This document shows, piece by piece, positions 28,407 through 36,156 of a DNA stretch of 64,000 nucleotides; position 1 is the stretch's first letter; the number at the start of each line of letters is the position of its first letter. The DNA is taken from NCBI GenBank assembly GCA_007125845.1, contig SLCK01000023.1, positions 118,328-182,327 on the forward strand. Reading direction: 5' to 3'. The DNA comes from Gemmatimonadota bacterium (lineage in GTDB: Bacteria; Gemmatimonadota; Gemmatimonadetes; Longimicrobiales; Gaopeijiaceae). Both the position numbers and the translations under genes were made by a program. The notes beneath the pieces are model-generated. The model had not been told where the DNA came from. It saw nothing but the letters and a program-made list of their open reading frames with translations, and did not search any database.

Positions 28407-28412
28407 TATATT
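28407..28412 (+). promoter_or_regulatory. -10 element of the 6S-like RNA
   Basis: TATATT in a GC-rich setting, placed so that transcription would start at about 28419, exactly where the closing stem of the RNA begins. The hexamer 17 bp upstream (TTACGC, 28384-28389) is a poor -35. Confidence 0.45.
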
Positions 28413-28418
28413 CAACGT

Positions 28419-28611
28419 CCGGACGTGCCGAAGGGCCAGATAATTGAGCCAACACAAGTGAAGCCGGGACTGACTCCCGCAGTGGACGACCCGCCCCCCA
28501 GGGGGACTTCGGAAATCGCGGGGAGGTCACCATCGATACAACCCGGGCTTCAATATCACTCCTTCGGTACGATCTCCGGGGCCGGCATCCTGAAGGGTGC
28601 CGGCCTTTTTT
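28419..28611 (+). ncRNA. ssrS: Candidate 6S-like regulatory RNA
   Basis: No protein gene fits 28381-28689. The DNA folds into one long interrupted hairpin. The closing stem pairs 28419-28434 with 28561-28579 (16 bp, one G-U, a three-base bulge). A large asymmetric bubble follows, 28435-28459 on the left and 28552-28560 on the right. The apical stem pairs 28460-28468 with 28542-28551 and 28471-28480 with 28518-28529. This is the architecture of 6S RNA, which mimics an open promoter and traps sigma-70 RNA polymerase. The length with terminator, about 193 nt, and the well-placed -10 also fit. I cannot run a covariance model, so another structured RNA remains possible. Confidence 0.55.
28580..28611 (+). 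terminator. Intrinsic terminator of the 6S-like RNA
   Basis: An 11-bp stem (GGCCGGCATCC / GGGTGCCGGCC, one wobble pair), a TGAA loop and six T residues. It is the clearest intrinsic terminator in the window and lies directly after the closing stem of the RNA and 79 bp before the PTPS gene. Confidence 0.9.
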
Positions 28612-28689
28612 CTGTGGACCGTGCCGGGTGGGGCCCGAAGCGGCTCTGCCCCGCGACGCGACCATGAGGGGCTCGAGAGGGAGTTGTCC

Positions 28690-29106
28690 ATGCCGCGAGT
28701 GTGCGTGACCCGGCGGGTCCACTTCTCGGCCGCGCACCGATTGCATCGGTCAGAGTGGAGCGAGGAGCGCAATCGAGAAGTCTTCGGCGACTGCGCGAAC
28801 GTGAACTGGCACGGGCACAACTACGAGCTGGATGTGACGGTAGAGGGTGAGGTCGACCCGGAGACGGGGTACGTACTCGATCTCAAGCTCTTGAAAAGGC
28901 TCGTCGAGCGCTCCGTGGTGGACGACCTGGACCATCGAAACCTCAACTTGGACGTGCCGTGGCTGGAGGAGAAGAACCCCACGACCGAGAACCTGGTGGT
29001 GGCGATCTGGGATCGATTGGTGAGCCGGATGCCGGAAGGGCTGGAGCTGAAGCGCCTGGTGCTCTTCGAGACACCGAGGAACTCGGTGGAGTACGAGGGG
29101 CGGTGA
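28690..29106 (+). CDS. 6-pyruvoyl-tetrahydropterin synthase-type protein
   Basis: 138 residues of the PTPS/QueD family. Zinc ligands His16 (FSAAHRL), His41 and His43 (HGHNY). The catalytic Cys35 has the spacing C-x5-HGH of true PTPS, not the C-x3-HGH of QueD, which is present separately at 30469. PTPS turns dihydroneopterin triphosphate into 6-pyruvoyl-tetrahydropterin. AGGGAG lies before ATG 28690. The stop overlaps the folE start (GTGA). Confidence 0.8.
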   Translation: MPRVCVTRRVHFSAAHRLHRSEWSEERNREVFGDCANVNWHGHNYELDVTVEGEVDPETGYVLDLKLLKRLVERSVVDDLDHRNLNLDVPWLEEKNPTTENLVVAIWDRLVSRMPEGLELKRLVLFETPRNSVEYEGR

Positions 29107-29702
29107 GCTCCTCGCGGGACCGCCCGCTCGAGGGCGTGCCCTTCGCAGCCCTCATCGAGGAGATCGTGCGTCGGTTGGGAGAGGATCCCTCTCGCCCGGG
29201 CCTTCGCCGAACTCCCGAACGGGTGGAGGAAGCCCTCGGATTTCTCACGAAGGGATACCGCCTCACCCCAGAAGGTGTGATCGGCGATGCATTGTTCGAG
29301 GACGGGCACCGCAACATGGTCCTCGTCAAGGACATCGAGATGTACTCGTTGTGCGAGCACCACCTCCTGCCCTTTTTCGGGAAGGTGCACGTTGCGTACA
29401 TCCCGCGCGGGCACATCGTGGGCCTCTCGAAGATCGCCCGCCTCGTGGAGGTCTTTTCCCGACGGCTGCAGGTCCAGGAGCGGCTCACCGAGGAGATCGC
29501 CCAGAGCCTGTGGGACGTCGCGGAGCCCGAGGGGGTCGGCGTGGTGATCGAGGCTCACCACCTGTGCATGATGATGCGTGGAGTGGAGAAGCAGAACTCC
29601 TACACGATCACCTCGGCCGTTCGAGGGTCGTTCCTCCAGGATGCGCGCACCCGGGACGAGTTCCTGCGCCTCTGTCAGAGTGAGCACCGGCCGCTCGGCT
29701 GA
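29103..29702 (+). CDS. folE: GTP cyclohydrolase I
   Basis: Makes 7,8-dihydroneopterin triphosphate from GTP, the entry to folate, biopterin and queuosine. 199 residues with LRRTPERV, the zinc motif [18 protein letters not shown] and [11 protein letters not shown] containing the second zinc cysteine. GTG 29103 overlaps the PTPS stop; its own stop overlaps the SDR start (TGATG). Confidence 0.95.
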   Translation: MSSSRDRPLEGVPFAALIEEIVRRLGEDPSRPGLRRTPERVEEALGFLTKGYRLTPEGVIGDALFEDGHRNMVLVKDIEMYSLCEHHLLPFFGKVHVAYIPRGHIVGLSKIARLVEVFSRRLQVQERLTEEIAQSLWDVAEPEGVGVVIEAHHLCMMMRGVEKQNSYTITSAVRGSFLQDARTRDEFLRLCQSEHRPLG

Positions 29703-30430
29703 TGGCGGAGCTGAAACCGAATCGTGAGCGAGAGGAGGCATGCGCTCTCGTGACCGGCGCCACGAGGGGGATCGGGAGGGCTGCGGCACGGGCTCTCCGG
29801 GCCTCTGGGATGCAGGTTGCCGTTGCGGCGCGGAGAGAGGACCCGCTCAGGGAATTGGCGGATGAGCTCGAAGGCTGGGCCATTCCGTGTGATGTGTCCG
29901 ACCCCGGCTCGGTGGAGCGAATGTTCGCGCGGTTCCTCGAGCTTGCGGGGAGGGCGCCGGACCTGGTCCTGTCTTCCGCGGGGGTCTTCTCCCTCTCCGA
30001 GGCCAGCGACGTGTCGACGGAGGCATTGGAGGCGTCACTCGCGGTGAACCTCAAGGGGGGCATCCTGGTCGCTCGCTCCGTCCTGCCGCACTTCCTGCAG
30101 AGGGGAAGCGGGCTCCTGATCCAGGTGGGTTCGGTGGCGGGGCGACGCCCCCTCCCCGGAAACACGGCATACGGAGCGGCCAAGTACGGTCTGCGAGGAT
30201 TTCACGAGATCCTGCTCGAGGAGCTTCGGGGTACCGGAGTTCGGGCCACGCTCCTGGAGCCGGCGGCGACGGACACGTCGCTCTGGGATCCGATCGATCC
30301 GGATTCCGATCCCGCGCTTCCGGACCGGTCCGCGATGCTTCGACCGGAGGACGTGGCGGAGGCGGTGGTCTTCGTGGCCAGCCGGCCGGCCCGGGTTCAG
30401 ATTCCCGTCCTCGCGATCGAGCGGGTTTGA
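29702..30430 (+). CDS. SDR oxidoreductase, possible sepiapterin reductase-like
   Basis: 242 residues, classical SDR: VTGATRGIGRAAARAL, LSSAG in place of NNAG, and an intact active site with Ser in VGSVAG and Tyr-x3-Lys (YGAAK). Its stop and start overlap folE, so it should act on the same pathway. With FolE and a PTPS-type enzyme upstream, a 6-pyruvoyl-tetrahydropterin (sepiapterin-type) reductase is the natural guess, but sequence alone cannot separate this from other SDRs. Confidence 0.72.
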   Translation: MAELKPNREREEACALVTGATRGIGRAAARALRASGMQVAVAARREDPLRELADELEGWAIPCDVSDPGSVERMFARFLELAGRAPDLVLSSAGVFSLSEASDVSTEALEASLAVNLKGGILVARSVLPHFLQRGSGLLIQVGSVAGRRPLPGNTAYGAAKYGLRGFHEILLEELRGTGVRATLLEPAATDTSLWDPIDPDSDPALPDRSAMLRPEDVAEAVVFVASRPARVQIPVLAIERV

Positions 30431-30468
30431 GTACGAACGTTCAACAGGTAGTCGCCAAGAGGCAGCGA

Positions 30469-30882
30469 ATGTATACGGTAAGCGTGCAGGCTCATTACGA
30501 TGCGGCCCATTTCCTCCGCAACTACAAGGGCAAGTGCGAGAGGCTTCACGGACATCGGTACGTGGTCGAGGTCGCCCTCCAGTCCGCCGAGCTGAACGAG
30601 TCGGGCATCGCCTTCGACTTCGTGGACGTCAAGCGCAGCTTGCGAGAGCTCGTCGACGAGCTGGATCATCGGAATCTCAATGAGCTTCCCCAGTTCGCCG
30701 AGATCGAGACCAGTGCCGAGAACCAGGCCCGCTACTTCTTCGAGTCCCTGAAGGAACGGTTGCCGCCGGAACAGGCCGAGGGACTCCTCTACGCGAGGGT
30801 CTGGGAGACTCCGACCCAGTGGGCGCAGTACGGCGGAGCGGCCGTCACGGCGCCGGCACACCGTTCTCCGCACATTTCCTGA
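30469..30882 (+). CDS. queD: 6-carboxy-tetrahydropterin synthase QueD
   Basis: 137 residues. Zinc ligands His14 (DAAHFL), His27 and His29, with the QueD spacing of the catalytic Cys23 (KCERLHGH, C-x3-HGH). First dedicated step of queuosine/7-deazaguanine synthesis. I start at ATG 30469 (MYTVSV), which gives the usual N terminus and has AAGAGG upstream; a TTG at 30427 that overlaps the SDR stop would add 14 residues. No other queuosine genes are in the window. Confidence 0.85.
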   Translation: MYTVSVQAHYDAAHFLRNYKGKCERLHGHRYVVEVALQSAELNESGIAFDFVDVKRSLRELVDELDHRNLNELPQFAEIETSAENQARYFFESLKERLPPEQAEGLLYARVWETPTQWAQYGGAAVTAPAHRSPHIS

Positions 30883-30903
30883 CCGACTTCCCCCCCGCGA
30901 CCA

Positions 30904-31527
30904 ATGCACTTGCTGGTCACGGACCGACTCGCCTGTCCCCGCTGCGGACCGGAGTTCGGGCTCATCCTGCTTGCGGACGAGCTGAAGGAACGACGGGTGC
31001 TGCAGGGGGCGCTGGGGTGCGCGAACTGTCGCGAGCGGTATCCCGTCGACGACGGCTTCGGCGACCTCCGTCCGTCCCCGAGAACTCCGCAGCCTCGGGA
31101 GGGGTTGGAGCTCGGCGACGATCCGGAGGGCGCCCTGCGATTGGCGGCACTGCTGGGAGTTCGGGAGGGACCGGGTCTCCTCTTCCTTTCGGGTTCACGG
31201 GTGAGGCACGCCTCCCGGCTCGCCGCCATGATCGAGGGAATCGAGGTGGCTGCGATGCATCCGGATCTCCGGTGGGAACCCGAAACGGAGGGCGTGAGCA
31301 GGATCGCGATCGGCGAGCGGTTCCCCTTCTACGGAGGGAGCCTCCGGGGTGTGGTGCTCGAGGGAGAGGAGGGAGGGGAAAGGTTCGATGAGGGAGTGAG
31401 GGTCCTGGCTCCAGCCGCTCGACTGGTCTTCTACCAACCGCCGGACGGCACCAAAGCCCGGATGCGAAATGAGGGCATGGATCTGCTCATGGAGGCAGAG
31501 TCGGTCCTCGTGGGCGTTCGGAAGTAA
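30904..31527 (+). CDS. Trm112-like zinc-ribbon protein with C-terminal extension
   Basis: 207 residues. The first 55 residues have two CxxC pairs (CPRCG and CANC) and GALGCANCRERYPV, like the Trm112 zinc ribbon that serves methyltransferases as partner. The remaining 150 residues look like a degenerate methyltransferase-like fold (LLFLSGSRVRHASRLAAM, LRGVVLEGEEGGERFDEGVRVLAPAARLVFY), without a clear SAM-binding motif. The exact role is unknown. Confidence 0.6.
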   Translation: MHLLVTDRLACPRCGPEFGLILLADELKERRVLQGALGCANCRERYPVDDGFGDLRPSPRTPQPREGLELGDDPEGALRLAALLGVREGPGLLFLSGSRVRHASRLAAMIEGIEVAAMHPDLRWEPETEGVSRIAIGERFPFYGGSLRGVVLEGEEGGERFDEGVRVLAPAARLVFYQPPDGTKARMRNEGMDLLMEAESVLVGVRK

Positions 31528-31634
31528 TTGAGCTTCAGTCCTTTCGGGGAGAGCCGGGTTCCGTTGCGTGGGAGCCTGCCAACCCACTAGTTTCGACCAC
31601 GAGTTGCACGGCCCACCTTTGCGCTCCGATTCCC

Positions 31635-32087
31635 ATGGTCTGGTGGAGAAAGCTCTTCGGAATCGGTGACGATTCCGAGAGGATCGACTATTACGAAGAA
31701 GGTCTGGCCCTCCTCAGGGAGGGGCGGTTCCACGAGGCGCTCACCTCATTGCGCCTGGCCTTGAAGGAGGCGCCCGGAGATCCGGTCGTCCTCCAGCAGA
31801 TCGCGATCACCTATACCCGCATCGGAATGACCGACGAGGCCACGAAGACGTACCGACACGTGCTCCAGAAGGATTCCGAAGCTGCAGGGGCCCACTACGG
31901 CCTGGCCTACCTCCTGCTTCGCCAGGGGCAGGAGACTGAGGCGGCGAGACACCTCGAAGCTTTTCTCGGAAATCCTCCCACGGGCCCCGAGGCGGGAGAG
32001 CACGTCTCGCACGCCCGCGCAACCCTCGCTCGACTACGAGGACAGGTCGGCAGACCTGCGTCCGAACGAGATGGATCTTCGACGTAG
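31635..32087 (+). CDS. Tetratricopeptide repeat protein
   Basis: 150 residues with three TPR units at about 20-125 (YEEGLALLREGRFHEALTSL, YTRIGMTDEATKTYRHVLQ, YGLAYLLLRQGQETEAARHL). No signal peptide. The N terminus WWRKLFGIGDD may lie against a membrane. A protein-binding scaffold; partner unknown. The 3' end overlaps the OsmC gene by 17 bp. Confidence 0.75.
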   Translation: MVWWRKLFGIGDDSERIDYYEEGLALLREGRFHEALTSLRLALKEAPGDPVVLQQIAITYTRIGMTDEATKTYRHVLQKDSEAAGAHYGLAYLLLRQGQETEAARHLEAFLGNPPTGPEAGEHVSHARATLARLRGQVGRPASERDGSST

Positions 32088-32490
32088 GGCAACGGTTCGC
32101 TGGGCCGGTCGCGACCACGTCTTCCACGGGGAGTTCGGCGAAGGCGGCACGGTCGATATCGACAGCGCTTCGGCCGCGGGACCGTCCCCGATGGAGGCGC
32201 TCCTCCTGAGCCTGGGAGGATGCATGGCGGTGGACATCCTCGACATTCTGGAGAAGGGGAGGGTGTCGGTAGACCGATTGGAGGTCGAGGTGGAGGGTGA
32301 CCGGGCTCCCGATCCGCCCCGGCGTTACACCTCCCTTCGCCTGACCGTTCGGCTCGACGGCCCGCAGGAGCGCGAGCGGGGGAAGGTGGAGCGTGCGGTC
32401 CAGCTTTCCCGCGAGAAGTACTGCAGCGTGTTTCACACCCTTCGTCCGGACATGGACGTGGAGATCCGGATCTCGGCGCTAGAGGGCTGA
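32071..32490 (+). CDS. OsmC/Ohr-family peroxide-defence protein
   Basis: 139 residues. The two redox cysteines are in place: LLSLGGCMAVD and KYCSVFHTL. The second helix context fits OsmC-like rather than Ohr. Such proteins reduce organic peroxides with thiols. It overlaps the TPR gene. Confidence 0.82.
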   Translation: MDLRRRATVRWAGRDHVFHGEFGEGGTVDIDSASAAGPSPMEALLLSLGGCMAVDILDILEKGRVSVDRLEVEVEGDRAPDPPRRYTSLRLTVRLDGPQERERGKVERAVQLSREKYCSVFHTLRPDMDVEIRISALEG

Positions 32491-32555
32491 CGCAGCCTTT
32501 CCCGCGTCGAGCCAGGCGGACGCCCCTCCGAAACCACTGCGCTCAGGAGTGCATC

Positions 32556-34418
32556 ATGGCGGGTCCTGACTACGCATCGAATCCGGCGGATCTCCCCGAG
32601 GGCACGCTCCTCGACCTCTTTTTCGAGGCCGTGGATCGGGCCGAGGGCGGGGCGGCCTTTCGGTACCACGACGGAACGGGATGGCGGGATCTCTCGCACC
32701 GGGACGTGATCGAATCGGTGATGCGGGTCGCGCTCGCGTTGAGATCTCTGGGCCTCGAACGTGGAGACCGCGCCGCGCTCCTCTCGGAGAACCGGCCGGA
32801 ATGGGCTCTCGCCGACTACGGTTGCCTGGCTTCCGGGGTCGTGGACGTCCCGATCTACTCCACCCTGACACCGTCCCAGATTGCCTTCATCCTCGACAAT
32901 TCGGGTGCCCGGATCGTCTTCCTCTCGGACCGGGAGCAGTTGGAGAAGGTTCGCGAGATCCGTGAAGGGTTGGGTGCGCTCGAGCACGCGGTGGTCTTCG
33001 ATCCCCCCGAGACCCTTCCCGAATGGGCGATGTCGTGGGAGGATTTCCTCTCCGCCGGGGAGGGGGACGGCGACGAAGACGAGGAGCGTCGCTTCCGGGA
33101 GGAAGCGCTTTCGGCTCGCCCGGACGACACCGCCACGATCCTCTATACCTCGGGAACCACCGGGGATCCGAAGGGGGTCATGCTTTCGCACAACAATCTG
33201 CACTCGAACGTCCGGGCCGCTTCGACCGTCCTTGGACTCGACGAGCGGGACTCGACCCTTTCCTTCCTCCCCCTCTCACACGTCTTCCAGCGGATGGTGG
33301 ACTACCTCCTCTTCAACCGGAGATGCGCGATCGCGTACGCGAGGTCGTTGGAGACGGTGTCGGAGGATCTCAGGGAGGTCCGCCCCACGGTAGTGGTGTC
33401 TGTGCCCCGGCTCTACGAAAAGGTCTACGCGCGGGTCACCGACGCCTCCGGTTTGAAGGGGGCGCTGGTCGCCTGGGCCCGGCGCGTCGGCGACCGCTGG
33501 GCGGAGGCCAGATTGGCAGGCCGGGATCCCGATGCGTGGACGGCCCTCCGCTACCGAATCGCGGAAAGACTCGTCTTCCGGAAGATTCAGGAGGCCGTCG
33601 GCGGGAGGCTCCGATACTTCGTGAGCGGTGGAGCGCCCCTTTCCCCCGAGATCAATCGCTTCTTCTTCTCGGCCGGTGTGATGATCCTGGAGGGATACGG
33701 CCTGACCGAGACCAGTCCGGTGACCAATGTGAACTCTCCGGGCGAGTTCCCCCGCAACTTCAGGATCGGCACGGTGGGGAAACCGTTGCCCGGCACCGAG
33801 ATCCGAATTGCGGACGACGGGGAGATCCTGGTGAGGGGGCCCCAGGTCATGAAGGGCTACTTCGAGAATCCCGACGCCACCCGCGAGGTGATCACGGAAG
33901 ACGGATGGTTCCGGACCGGCGACGTCGGAGAGCTCGACGAGGACGGCTTCCTCCGCATCACGGACCGTAAGAAGGACCTTCTCGTCACCGCCGGCGGCAA
34001 GAACGTGGCTCCGCAACCGATCGAGAACCGCCTGAAGAAGAACCGTTTCATCGATCAGCCGGTTCTGGTGGGCGACCGTCGCAAGTTCCTGTCGCTCCTC
34101 CTCGTCCCGGACTTCGACAACCTGCGCGCGTGGGCCCAGGAGCAAGGCGTCGAACGCCCGGATCGCCGCGCCCTCCTCGAGGAGGCGAAGGTTCAGGAGC
34201 TGCTGGAGAAGGAGGCCTTCGGAGAGCTCGGCGATTTCTCGCGCGTCGAGATTCCGAAGAAGATCATCCTGCTCGACGAGGAGTTCACGATCGAGGATGG
34301 GACCCTCACGCCCACCCAGAAGGTGAAGCGTCGCGTGGTCGATGAGCGCTACCGGGAGGTGATCGACACCGTGTACGAGGACGGCGACCGGGAGCGAACG
34401 GTCTTCACCGCATGGTGA
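32556..34418 (+). CDS. fadD: Long-chain acyl-CoA synthetase
   Basis: AMP-forming ligase, 620 residues. Motifs: ILYTSGTTGDPKGVMLSH (P-loop), YGLTETSPVT, WFRTGDVGELDEDGFLRITDRKKD and GGKNVAPQPIE. The length and the DRKKDLLVTAGGKNV block match FadD15/AAE long-chain synthetases. It makes acyl-CoA for phospholipid synthesis or beta-oxidation. It stands alone, about 65 bp from OsmC. Confidence 0.9.
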   Translation: MAGPDYASNPADLPEGTLLDLFFEAVDRAEGGAAFRYHDGTGWRDLSHRDVIESVMRVALALRSLGLERGDRAALLSENRPEWALADYGCLASGVVDVPIYSTLTPSQIAFILDNSGARIVFLSDREQLEKVREIREGLGALEHAVVFDPPETLPEWAMSWEDFLSAGEGDGDEDEERRFREEALSARPDDTATILYTSGTTGDPKGVMLSHNNLHSNVRAASTVLGLDERDSTLSFLPLSHVFQRMVDYLLFNRRCAIAYARSLETVSEDLREVRPTVVVSVPRLYEKVYARVTDASGLKGALVAWARRVGDRWAEARLAGRDPDAWTALRYRIAERLVFRKIQEAVGGRLRYFVSGGAPLSPEINRFFFSAGVMILEGYGLTETSPVTNVNSPGEFPRNFRIGTVGKPLPGTEIRIADDGEILVRGPQVMKGYFENPDATREVITEDGWFRTGDVGELDEDGFLRITDRKKDLLVTAGGKNVAPQPIENRLKKNRFIDQPVLVGDRRKFLSLLLVPDFDNLRAWAQEQGVERPDRRALLEEAKVQELLEKEAFGELGDFSRVEIPKKIILLDEEFTIEDGTLTPTQKVKRRVVDERYREVIDTVYEDGDRERTVFTAW

Positions 34419-34474
34419 TGGGGATGCCCTTCGGCCTGTAGGCTCCGGGTCCAGGTGACCGGTGCGGACCATAA

Positions 34475-34501
34475 CGGATCCGAACGGATCCGACGATATC
34501 G
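34475..34501. promoter_or_regulatory. Row of three 8-bp palindromes upstream of cutA
   Basis: CGGATCCG at 34475-34482, CGGATCCG at 34485-34492 and CGATATCG at 34494-34501 lie in a row just before the GGAGGT binding site of cutA. Such spacing (ten then nine bases) suggests an operator bound on one face of the helix, but it could be chance. Confidence 0.3.
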
Positions 34502-34513
34502 ATTGGAGGTGCG

Positions 34514-34846
34514 ATGACCGATGTGCGCGTGGTGCTCGTGACGGCCCCCGAGGCGGAGGTCGCCGAGGCGATCTGCCGTACCTTGCTCGAAGAGCGACTG
34601 ATCGCCTGTGCGAACGTCCTGTCCGGCATGACGTCGATCTACCGTTGGGAAGGCAAGGTGGAGCGGGATTCCGAGGTCCTTCTCATTCTCAAGACGGGAG
34701 CCGCGAAGGTGCCCCGGCTGGTGGACCGCGTCTCGGAGCTGCACCCCTACGAAGTGCCCGAAGTCCTGTCGCTCGAGGTGGGCACGGGGCTCGATGATTA
34801 CCTCAACTGGGTCGGTCGGGAGACGGCGACCCAGGAGCCATCCTAG
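34514..34846 (+). CDS. cutA: Divalent-cation tolerance protein CutA
   Basis: 110 residues, trimeric ferredoxin-like fold. VLVTAPEAEVAEAICRTLLEERLIACANVLSGMTSIY, cited in parts (RLIACANV, SIYRWEGKVERDSEVLLILKT, HPYEVPEVL), matches CutA closely. Start ATG with GGAGGT upstream. The cellular role of CutA is still uncertain. The TPR gene follows after 6 bp. Confidence 0.92.
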   Translation: MTDVRVVLVTAPEAEVAEAICRTLLEERLIACANVLSGMTSIYRWEGKVERDSEVLLILKTGAAKVPRLVDRVSELHPYEVPEVLSLEVGTGLDDYLNWVGRETATQEPS

Positions 34847-34852
34847 ATCCGA

Positions 34853-35644
34853 ATGAAGAACGACGACACGGGACAGCGAAGCGGAGATCCGGAACTCCCC
34901 CTGAGCGGGGAGTCGTCCGGACGCGCTCCCTCCGATGCAGGGGCTCTCACGGGTCCGCCGTCCGAGAGCCGTGCGCCGGCGCCGGACTCCGCCAACGGCA
35001 CCCCACCGGAGTCGGAGGAGGAGGTTTCCGAGGTGGAACGCCGGTTCCAGAATGCCCGCGCGGCGGCCAGGGCAGGGCGTGAAGAGGAGGCGATGCGAGG
35101 GTACCGGGATGTCCTGGCCCTCGAGCCCGCCCACGTCCGTGCCCGCAACAATCTGGGGGTCTTGTTGGACCGCCAGGGGAAACATGAGGATGCCCTGGAG
35201 CAGTTCAGGGCCGCTCTCGATGCGGAGCCCTCGAACACCGAGTTGTTGTCGAACTCCGGAGCCGCGCTCGCGGCGCTCAATCGCTTCGACGAGGCTGGAG
35301 CCAGCCTGAAGCGGGCCCTCCGACTGGAGCCCTCGAGTGTGGATGTGCGCGTGAATCTGGGGATCCTCTATTTCAGGAAGGGGCTTTACGCCCAGGCCGA
35401 ATCGGAGCTGCGGTGGGCCTGCGAGCGGAACGAGGAGCACGCCGAGGCCCACTTCTACCGGGGCGAGGTCTTGAATCGGCTCGGCCGGGTAGAGGACGCT
35501 CTCGCCGTTCTGGAGAAGGCGTCTCAACTGCAGCCGGAGAATCCGAGGATCTACTACGTCATGGGGATCCTCTACGACAAGAAGCACCTCCCCGAGCGGG
35601 CGGGCCCGATGTACCGCAAGGCCCGGGAGCTGTCGACGTTGTGA
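34853..35644 (+). CDS. TPR protein with disordered N terminus
   Basis: 263 residues. About 65 residues of Pro/Ser/Glu-rich sequence, then at least five TPR units from residue 60 on (FQNARAAARAGREEEAMRGY, NLGVLLDRQGKHEDALEQF, NSGAALAALNRFDEAGASL, NLGILYFRKGLYAQAESEL, FYRGEVLNRLGRVEDALAVL). No signal peptide or anchor. The stop overlaps the macro-domain start (TGATG). Confidence 0.78.
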   Translation: MKNDDTGQRSGDPELPLSGESSGRAPSDAGALTGPPSESRAPAPDSANGTPPESEEEVSEVERRFQNARAAARAGREEEAMRGYRDVLALEPAHVRARNNLGVLLDRQGKHEDALEQFRAALDAEPSNTELLSNSGAALAALNRFDEAGASLKRALRLEPSSVDVRVNLGILYFRKGLYAQAESELRWACERNEEHAEAHFYRGEVLNRLGRVEDALAVLEKASQLQPENPRIYYVMGILYDKKHLPERAGPMYRKARELSTL

Positions 35645-36156
35645 TGCGGGTAGTCCTCGCCGAACCGACGGAGCTGGAGGTCTCGGCTCTATTGCGCTCG
35701 GTGGGGACTGACCTGGAGGCTTGTACGGCGGCCGACGTCCGCATGGGCGACCAGGCCGGACAGGAGGTTCTGGAGCGTCTCAAGGGATTCGGCGAGATGC
35801 CGATCGGGGCCGCGGTGGTCACCCCGGGCGGTCGGCTTCCCTCGCCCCTCCTCATCCACATCGTGGTTCGCTCGGCGCGAGACCCGGTGTCCGAGGAGCG
35901 GTTGGAGCATGCGTTCCGTAGCGGACTCCGGCAGGCGGCTCAATGGGGAGTGGAGATCCTCGGGGTGCCTCCTCTCGGCACCGGCGCCGGAAACCTGGAC
36001 GCCGAGGCGTCGGCCCGGATCATGTGTGGGGTGTTGCGCGAACACCAGGAGACTGAGCCCTTGCCGAGGGAAGTGGTCGTGACGGTGTCCAGCCGCTACG
36101 AGGAGGACGTATTCGAGCGTGCATCGCGGCGCTTGTTGGGAGGGGCGTCCGGATGA
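35644..36156 (+). CDS. Macro-domain (ADP-ribose-binding) protein
   Basis: 170 residues. GAAVVTPGGRLPSPLLIHIVV corresponds to the N-terminal macro segment (where AN-x-G would bind the ribose), and GVPPLGTGAGNLDAEASARIM is the G-x-G-x-G diphosphate loop region. The typical NAAN motif is not visible, so binding mode may differ. The start overlaps the TPR stop and the stop overlaps the transglutaminase start (ATGA), an unusual operon partner set. Confidence 0.65.
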   Translation: MRVVLAEPTELEVSALLRSVGTDLEACTAADVRMGDQAGQEVLERLKGFGEMPIGAAVVTPGGRLPSPLLIHIVVRSARDPVSEERLEHAFRSGLRQAAQWGVEILGVPPLGTGAGNLDAEASARIMCGVLREHQETEPLPREVVVTVSSRYEEDVFERASRRLLGGASG

